Assembly (NCBI GenBank): GCA_022661535.1
Contig: JAKULF010000003.1
Location: 3,410,001-3,474,000 of the forward strand
Length of the DNA stretch: 64,000 bases
Direction of reading: 5' to 3'
Origin: Eutypa lata
Taxonomy: Eukaryota; Ascomycota; Sordariomycetes; Xylariales; Diatrypaceae
The first letter of the stretch is position 1. Each line of letters begins with the position of its first letter. A program made the translations under genes and the position numbers. Of the stretch, positions 57,417-64,000 are shown piece after piece. The notes below the pieces were generated by a model. The model searched no databases and had not been told where the DNA came from. It was given only the letters and a program-made list of their open reading frames with translations.

Positions 57417-58070
57417 CTAAATGAGATAGACTACTTCCAAAGTAAACCCTCGTAGACGTCCCACCATACCTAATGCCAAGTCATATTCGAGTCTTACGAA
57501 ATTTTTTAATGGCTGGCTATACTTAGCAGCCGGTATCTCGGCGCTGGCTACAACAGCAGTGTTGCAGCCGCTCGTGATGGCGCCAGCGATGACTTCGTAC
57601 GGAGTGCTGCAGTCTCCAACAGCGAATACACCGGAGACATTAGTTTGCCAGAACGGCCCCTCAGCTTTGATGTTACCCGATTGGGTTGTAGCAAGGCAAA
57701 GTTGGTCCACGAAAGGCTCCTGAGGTTTCGTTTGGGGATTATGTACAAAAAGTATCCTCTCCTTGCTGGGCCCGTCGTCGAACTCTACTGTGACCGAACT
57801 AGGTTTCTCATTTCTAATGAGATGCTTTCTTCTTCGCGTCGAGGTTGAATTTCGACATGATGAGTGAACTTACAAGAGGGTTTAGCTCACTTGCTACGTT
57901 ATTGTGGTGATTGGTGCAAATAGTAACTTGATGCGTAAGCTGCGCAGCATTTTGAGCTATATGAACGGCGATTGCTGGTTCGCCTGAATCGATCGTGAGG
58001 ACCTTTGAAGATAAAGGGTCTCTATCTTCATAGCCGTGGCAGAATAAGCAATGAAAGCTTTTCATTTAAG
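57417..58070 (-). pseudogene. Thioredoxin-reductase-like flavoprotein, truncated and frameshifted
   Basis: Reading the minus strand, 58065 starts MKSFHCLFCHGYEDRD, the redox CxxC motif and surroundings of the GliT-like branch of fungal thioredoxin-reductase-like oxidoreductases. That frame ends at 57814. A second frame, offset by one base, continues with SSVTVEFDDGPSK, then FWQTNVSGVFAVGDCSTPYEVI, the C-terminal FAD-binding GD motif. The N-terminal FAD-binding GxGxxG domain (about 130-150 residues) is absent upstream. One frameshift plus the missing N-terminus mark a dead remnant. Intact relatives often sit in clusters making disulfide-containing secondary metabolites. The frameshift lies near an A/G-rich run, so a sequencing error could explain it, but not the missing N-terminus. 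Confidence 0.75.
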
Positions 58071-58488
58071 TAATATTGTCAATTCATAATATAACAAGCC
58101 AACCATTGAAGCATGTTTCGAGAATGGTCTTGCTAACTAGAACTCCTAATTAATTTGTGTCACAATACGAAGAGAGGCCTTTGCTTTTCTCGCCATGACA
58201 TAATATAGAAGTTCTGACTGAATAATATATAGTTCGAAGGTAGCACAACATATTCTTCAAACTGCACAGCTTTGCGCCAAGGCTATTGGTGGTAAGGGGG
58301 GAATATGCACTTTATACTATTACATGCAGGAACGCAGTGATGACCGTGAACGCGATTGTAAAAAGGTCGCAGCGGTTAATAGTAGTTACCAATAAATGGG
58401 AAGATAATTGCTGTGGTTTGATTAAAAGGTACTCAAGGATATGTGCTCTTGCATCGTTGGTTTAAGCTTATACCCCTTTCCTTCCTAC
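58071..58488. other. AT-rich intergenic region
   Basis: Nothing recognisable; upstream remains of the flavoprotein remnant were looked for and not seen. Confidence 0.45.
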
Positions 58489-59580
58489 CTAAGGGCTATA
58501 AATTGACGCGGCTGGTAGGTCCACCTCAATTAGCCAAGGTGGATTCGCAGGATCATAGTTCACAGTCATGATAGCAGCATTTATGAGTAAGGTATCCCTC
58601 CCTCTTTGTAGCGGGCTGTCGCTTTCGGAAGAGACATCAAGGGTAATGGCACGATCAGCCTTGGCAGCCTCAAGGTCAGGTTCAATGCGTACAATACCGT
58701 CCTGTCCAAGTGTTATCCCGTCCTCCCATGCCGGTTTCGATTTCAGTTCCCAGAGATTGCGTTCAACCTTCGAACTTGCCACCTCTTCAGCATTATCAGA
58801 CCATTCGATCCTCTCGGCGCCATGCCCTTCGTGGATGTGACCAAAACAATGAATCAGAGGCCTTGCCCGCATCACAGCCCGCAGGAGATGGGGACACCCC
58901 GTATTCAGCAATGTGCCATTTCTCTGAGGAACTTCATCCAGACGCCCCCATGGCGGCCCATGTGTAATCATAATGTCGATGGGTGAATCCGGTGCGTTGG
59001 AGAACGACTGTACTGGGGCCGCCGCAATATTTCGGGCGTCTGAAAAGGAGATATCCGCCGGATTGTAACGGTCCTCATCGCGCCGGTAAGGAAAGCCCCA
59101 GTCTAAGAATTCGGGCGTATATGAGCTAGCATAAATTCGAACTCGCGCGCCATTTGCTAACGTGATGGTATGTTCGCCCTCGTCGAGAAAGGTGATCCCT
59201 TCCTGCTTGGCACGGTTGTCCGGCGATGTCCAGAGAGCACGGGCGGTGGCCCACTGGGCGTCCGTTGCAGACGGGATGCGCCGATCATTCTCGTGCGATC
59301 GGACGAAATCACGGTCCAGTGTCAGGTCGTGATTACCGGCGATGACGAGCTTGACAGGGGCATCGATGCGCTTCAGCATGTCTAATGTTGCGTGATATTG
59401 AGAGATGCCACCCGTCATTGTCAGATCGCCACAGTGTATCAGCAGGTCGGCCGATGGCAACGGCGCCTTGAAGGGGGGTTTCGGCGCTGGTGCGCCATGA
59501 CTAGCATCGGCGTCCGTCAAAGGCGCACAGTGCGTGTCAGAGATTATTAGTATGCTCGTTTTGACGAGGGCTTTGGCCAT
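58489..59580 (-). CDS. Calcineurin-like metallophosphoesterase
   Basis: A single exon, 363 aa. All metal-binding blocks of the metallophosphoesterase fold are present in order: SDTH (about 15-18), HCGDLTMTGG (about 49), AGNHDL, MITHGPPWG and CFGHIHEGHG. These residues hold two divalent metals for phosphoester hydrolysis. The protein resembles the MPPED-like group of soluble enzymes found widely in filamentous fungi. No signal peptide or membrane segment. The ATG at 59580 directly precedes the first beta strand (ALVKTSILIISDTH), so it is a natural start. The natural substrate is unknown. Confidence 0.9.
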   Translation of the reverse strand: MAKALVKTSILIISDTHCAPLTDADASHGAPAPKPPFKAPLPSADLLIHCGDLTMTGGISQYHATLDMLKRIDAPVKLVIAGNHDLTLDRDFVRSHENDRRIPSATDAQWATARALWTSPDNRAKQEGITFLDEGEHTITLANGARVRIYASSYTPEFLDWGFPYRRDEDRYNPADISFSDARNIAAAPVQSFSNAPDSPIDIMITHGPPWGRLDEVPQRNGTLLNTGCPHLLRAVMRARPLIHCFGHIHEGHGAERIEWSDNAEEVASSKVERNLWELKSKPAWEDGITLGQDGIVRIEPDLEAAKADRAITLDVSSESDSPLQRGRDTLLINAAIMTVNYDPANPPWLIEVDLPAASIYSP

Positions 59581-60303
59581 AGTCCTTTTTGGATTCCAAG
59601 TAGAGTATTATTTTGCTGTTTTATTTGTAGTTTGTTGATGTTTGAGTTCATCGATGCAATGATGTGGGGGGAAGCATGAGGTCACTGTGCCCCACAAAAT
59701 CTACACGGTGTCCTTAAGGGAATAAATGCGCTCGCCTCTAGTTACCTGGTACACAACTAATCATCTATTACAGCCTGACAGCATAATAGTTCGCTATCGT
59801 GCACCTCATCGGCACCGGTCCAGCCTTTTGCACTGTTGGGTTGTACCCCACTATAGCTCCATCCGACCGGCAATCCTACGAAGCTACACCCCTTTTAATC
59901 GTATAGGACTACGAAACGGGGTACCAATCAGTGATCGCGAAGGAGCCACATAGGTAGCTAACAGTGCTTATATCTAACGAATACTGTGACTACATGGAAT
60001 GCACTGATTTGACGGACGACGAGGTCGTGCGCTTTACATAGCATGCCACACTCAGATGACAAAGCCTTATTCCTATTGGCCCATTGTTCTTTGAAAGCCG
60101 CTGCGCCTCGCAAACAGTAACCAACCGCAGGATGGTTCATCCAACGCAGAAGTAAGGGACTTCGAAATTCGTCAGTGAGGTCCCGTTGGTATCCTCTTAC
60201 TAGGTACCTACGTGATTATATAGAGCACAGTCTAATCCATCCTCTAAGTTTACTCTTAGTTACCTGTACCTTATAACACAACTTCAAGGACTATCTACTT
60301 AGG
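59581..60303. other. Intergenic region
   Basis: Between two divergent reading frames. No gene, repeat or RNA recognised. Confidence 0.5.
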
Positions 60304-60378
60304 TTGGCTACGTCACTTGGAGTAGGGGGAATAAATCTTCTATTTTCCATTCTCGAAAATACTGCTGTAGGACCTGCC

Positions 60379-61101
60379 ATGGTATCCAGTAGAGCAGAAG
60401 AGACTCCCGTCTCCTTTTCCGAGGTAGGAAAGCTTGGGAAAATAGACTCGCATATCTATAAAGCTTTTCTCAACGAAGCATTCTGCATTCGTGCAGGTAT
60501 AGGAATTCATTTCTATTACACCCCTTCTTCTTGTACTAGGTATTTAACTGGGTCTAGTTATCGAGGAGGTATACCCTTTCTTGAACATTCGCTGGGCAAC
60601 TGGAACTTCTACCTACCGCGCGAGGGACCGCTGGCGCCCGCGGTCCTCGACATGTGGATACGCTTCGCGAGCGGCGAGCCGATCACGCAGGCTGCGCTGC
60701 CGTACGTGGTGGACTCGTTCCCGTACAACCTCCATACGTTCCTAGCGGCGCCGGAACTGCGCAAGCTCCTGATAGAGCCGCCGCCAAAGCCGACGGAAGA
60801 TGCCGAGGGCGCCCGCGCAGCGAAGGAGATCCGCGAACAGGACAAGCAGCGTGCAACCATATGGCTTCCGACTGTGGTGATGAACCTTGAAGCGAAGAGG
60901 CCACTCCCGGATGAGGGTGTGGAGTGGTTGGCTGTTCGCGTGACGTCGAAGCAAATTAAGGATGGGAGGTTCGATCTCGATGTGTTGGTGGGAGATGTAG
61001 ATGGTACGATCGTGGCGTTAAGTCATCATGTTGCGATGATTTTAAGCATTGCGAGGAATACGGGGAAGAAATTGAGTTCTTCGGCTAAGTCTGCATTGTG
61101 A
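60379..61101 (+). pseudogene. Thioesterase-like (hotdog) protein, internally shortened
   Basis: The frame is open from 60304; the family-like start is the ATG at 60379 (MVSSRAEETPVSFSEVGKL), giving 240 aa. The first ~40 residues match the start of fungal thioesterase-like proteins (IDSHIYKAFLNEAFCI). The last ~165 match their C-terminal hotdog (GNWNFYLPREGPLAPAVLDMWIRFASGEPITQAALPYV, then EWLAVRVTSKQIKDGRFDLDV). The expected middle section of roughly 120 residues, including the first hotdog core, is missing and replaced by about 35 unrelated residues. A deletion is likely. The frame is still open, so a shortened protein may be made. A complete relative of the superfamily is at 6015-7272. Confidence 0.65.
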
Positions 61102-61646
61102 GATTTTTAAGGACGTACGTAGTGCTTAGTTTCAAGTAGCTTATAATCAACGGGAATTTGATTTATTGACATACATGTAGTAATTAGACAATACCATTTT
61201 ACATTTCGGTCAATACTCATGGGAATATGATATTTTGTTTCGTTCGTGCATAATATACATTATCTTCTATCTATACAGAAATTTCCTCTTAGTATAACAT
61301 AACGCCTCCGCTACTGTGGCGTCTCACTGGACACAATTATGTTCTACTGGGATTAACTAAGTTGGCGGAGGTACTGGATAATGGATTGAACAGTGAGGCC
61401 GGCTTCCTCCTGGCAGGGTCTCTTGGGCTGTTGACTGGGGTTTATAATCTTCTGGCCCGCATGATGGCGCCTATCTATATCGAGATCCTTGAGAGCGAGT
61501 GTATATCGTCCCGCTTCTGAAAACTTTGACTTCTGTGGATACGAAATCCATATTACGCCTATGTAATACAGCTCTGCGCTGCCACATTTTCGAGGCTACA
61601 GGTATAAATCGTGCTGTAGCTTGACGGACTGACACCGGCCTCAACC
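61102..61646. other. Convergent 3' intergenic region
   Basis: Nothing recognisable. Confidence 0.5.
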
Positions 61647-62882
61647 TCAGTCTTGAAGTGCCTTAAGTGTTTGATAATCAAGAACGGGCAGGGACTGCAA
61701 CAAACAGCGTGAATCACAGTCGGGGTCTAGATCTTTATTTTCGTGAGTAAAGAAGTTCTGCCACTGGTGGGCAGTCCAGTCCCAGGTCTCCTCGCTCATA
61801 CCATCATCGTCTGCTGTAAACCGCGATTCGGTGTACTCAGTATCCTCCGGATCGAAGATCGAGTAGTCGGCAAATCTTAGATCTGAGGACCTCATTGGGC
61901 GAAATGTGTGGCAGATGCTGTAGCCAGTGAACTCGACGTACATTCCATGTATCTCTCGAGCGATCTGATCGATCGGCATAGCGTCTTCGCGAGCTGGATT
62001 GCCGAATTGTTGGATCGCGTTGTGGACATCATATGTATATGCCGAACTGTTGCTTTGGCTGAAACAGCCGGTCGTATTCCAGGCGGCCAGCTGTCGAATA
62101 CCAACGGTCTGGGAGAAGAATCTCCAGGCTCTGCCATCGGAGCCCTGGTCGAAGCACCAAGCCGTACAGCAGTGTCGGCCAGGGCTCGGGCAGCCTCCTT
62201 CAGAATCAATTGCTTAAAATTAAGTTAACATATAATCGAGAAAGGAGTTGCGAGGTAAATTACCTTGTAGAAGAGCCGACTGGGTGATCAGGCGCACAAC
62301 ATATAACTGGCTGACCTCTCTCTTTGAGAATGTCCTCCAATACTTCTTCTCCAGATCCGGGAAGGGAGCTCGAAACGTGTACCCTGCCATACCTGGCATC
62401 ATAGCTGTTCCATGGAAGACTTTGCCACCTATTTCGACCATACAGAGGGCTCGGCATAGGCGGCGTCTCTCGGTGACACTGTATCTATGGTTGATCGCTG
62501 CGGTATGAGCGTAGGCTGTGTCTTGGATTTTGACGAACAACAACACGTCTGTAGCGGCAATAAACAAACCGAGCCTATGCACGGCCTGCAGGGTGTAGAT
62601 ATGATCCGGGAGGGATCTACTTAGGAATCGGGACAAGAATGACTCGACAGACTGACGGTCTCTATGATTAACCCCAGTCGCCTCCATAGCCATGAAGGCA
62701 AGGTGCAGTGTGCTAGAATCTCCGCCGATCGTAGCCAAGACACGTGTAAGGATTGTCTTGGTGTTATTTAGGTAGATATTGTTGAAATCTTGGTTCACGA
62801 GACGAAGTGAGATGATTGACTTCACATCCGGGAGGTAACCGAAAACGTCCAATTTAATCTCTGTAGGAAGAGTAGACACCAT
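61647..62882 (-). CDS. F-box domain protein
   Basis: Predicted CDS complement(join(61647..62212, 62264..62882)), 394 aa. An F-box lies at the very start (MVSTLPTEIKLDVFGYLPDVKSIISLRLVNQDFNNIYLN), the part that binds Skp1 in SCF ubiquitin ligases. The rest, which would bind the target, has no recognised repeats. I chose the ATG at 62882 because the F-box follows directly; the ATG at 62921 would add 13 residues. A 51-bp intron (GTAATT..TTAAG) joins in phase 1 and links exon 1 to an open frame that ends at 61647. Without it the protein would stop at 62220. A lineage-specific fungal F-box protein of unknown target. Confidence 0.75.
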
Positions 62883-64000
62883 GACTGCGATATCGGCAGA
62901 ATCTTCTGCACAGATCTGCACACGGGTGTTGGTATTTGGGAAATTAGGTGTGGTGATGAAGGCGCTTTCAGAAACTCAGGAAAGATGAAGAATTTAAAAG
63001 GTGAGGTTGCTTATGAGTTGAGGATAGAAGGAAACCGTGTGAGTGATGGTTAATTAAAATAAGAAATGAAGGGCTGATTAGATGACAATAGGCGAGAAAG
63101 TTTTTCAAATTGTGAGATTGCACAATGCTAATCTCCCTAGCGATATGACATTTAGGTTATCCAGTAGCAAATGTAACGATAGGAGTGCTTATACGAAAGT
63201 TGACGCTAATTAAAAAGATCAAGACATCCTAATAAGCTTAACATATGACTATACGGGTAGATTAGAGTTGCGCACAGAGGAACCATAAACCTCATAATAT
63301 GTTCTAGTAACTTTACCTTTTTGGCCGAGGAAGGTGATTTGTAGGACCAATGCATATATATATATATATATAGTATACACAGTAAATCAGCTAGCCTGGG
63401 TGGAATAGTAATACCGTCCGGGTTGGTGGAATAATTTCTATTTCATTAAAACCTACTGCTGATTATTCGAGACGCGCCTCAACCGTACGAGAAGAGACCT
63501 GTGCACCTTTGCTCCTCAGAGACTACAAACATTGTGCAACTACTTTATAAAGCAGAGCCTATTCATAAATTAACTTTAAGTTCGTCAGAAGGCTATTGAT
63601 CTCTTGTACCCACGGTCAAGATATATATAACTTTAATAATATACACACATAGATATATCACCCTGGAATCATATCTAGGTTACTCACCAGCCCACCAAAT
63701 TAAAATGTAGAACTTTCTGCTCGCAAACTACGCAGTAGACTCAATACCATTTAAATATATATATTTGCGATTGTACCACCAACCAAGCACTTACCGAGGT
63801 GCTAGTTTAGACGTGTGGCAAATGATAGCAATGGGGGTAAAACTCAAATGCTATGACTGGATGCTAGGTAACTTTGTAACAAATATACCGTGACATATTA
63901 TGTAAAGTAAACCCTGAGGGTTATCATTGCTTCGGGAGGATTCTGAAGAGGGAAAGGGTTGTTATACGAAGGTATGCCTTTCTGGTAGGAGTTTATATGA
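62883..64000. other. AT-rich right edge with TA microsatellite
   Basis: No gene recognised. A TA repeat of about nine units lies at 63354-63372. The part next to 62921 is the likely promoter of the F-box gene. Confidence 0.5.
63354..63372. repeat. (TA)n microsatellite
   Basis: About nine uninterrupted TA units. Confidence 0.9.

Noticed and set aside
1..64000. CRISPR array, prophage, operon or riboswitch
   Set aside because: No regularly spaced repeats or bacterial/phage genes; introns and gene content show a fungal nuclear genome.

Overview
The window is nuclear DNA of a filamentous ascomycete fungus (Pezizomycotina, most likely Sordariomycetes). Genes carry short spliceosomal introns, mostly 50-150 bp, with GTAAGT/GTGAGT-like donors and CTAAC-like branch points. 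The gene content is fungal: a tannase/feruloyl esterase family enzyme, a GPI-anchored CE1 esterase, a fungal AAA ATPase, a germinal-centre-type kinase, a RhoGAP, and core genes RPC40, UBA3, TEL2, PEX1, MCM7, mS29, RRS1 and BET2. Exon borders below come from reading splice sites and checking phase. No transcript evidence was available.

Layout. (1) 1-20 kb is accessory. It holds a secreted tannase-family esterase and a GPI-anchored feruloyl-esterase-type enzyme (tail to tail), an acyl-CoA thioesterase, a membrane-anchored aldo-keto reductase, a foldback element with a long central hairpin, an AAA+ ATPase whose N-terminus copies the histone H3 tail, a small Cys-rich protein, a basic hypothetical protein and a small multi-exon protein kinase, separated by long AT-rich gaps. 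(2) 20.6-55.7 kb is a mostly housekeeping block: RPC40, UBA3, TEL2, a STE20/GCK kinase, PEX1 divergent from MCM7, a hypothetical protein, mitoribosomal mS29 divergent from RRS1, a RhoGAP, and BET2 beyond a 3.4 kb gap. (3) 55.7-64 kb is accessory again, with two decayed genes (a thioredoxin-reductase-like fragment and an internally shortened thioesterase), a metallophosphoesterase and an F-box protein.

The most striking observation is the AAA+ ATPase at 10753-13155. Its whole 37-nt first exon encodes MARTKQTARSSK. After the usual removal of Met, the protein would begin with the exact first eight residues of histone H3 (ARTKQTAR), including a K4-equivalent lysine. This suggests a histone mimic fused to an ATP-driven remodelling module. 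The next most interesting is an ~82-nt near-perfect hairpin (9300-9381) at the centre of a small element with 15-bp inverted ends, which could be a MITE or a small-RNA precursor.

The two esterases at the left end could act together on ester-linked phenolics of plant cell walls. The core genes serve replication, telomere/PIKK maturation, neddylation, peroxisome import, ribosome biogenesis and vesicle traffic, and are linked by position rather than by pathway.
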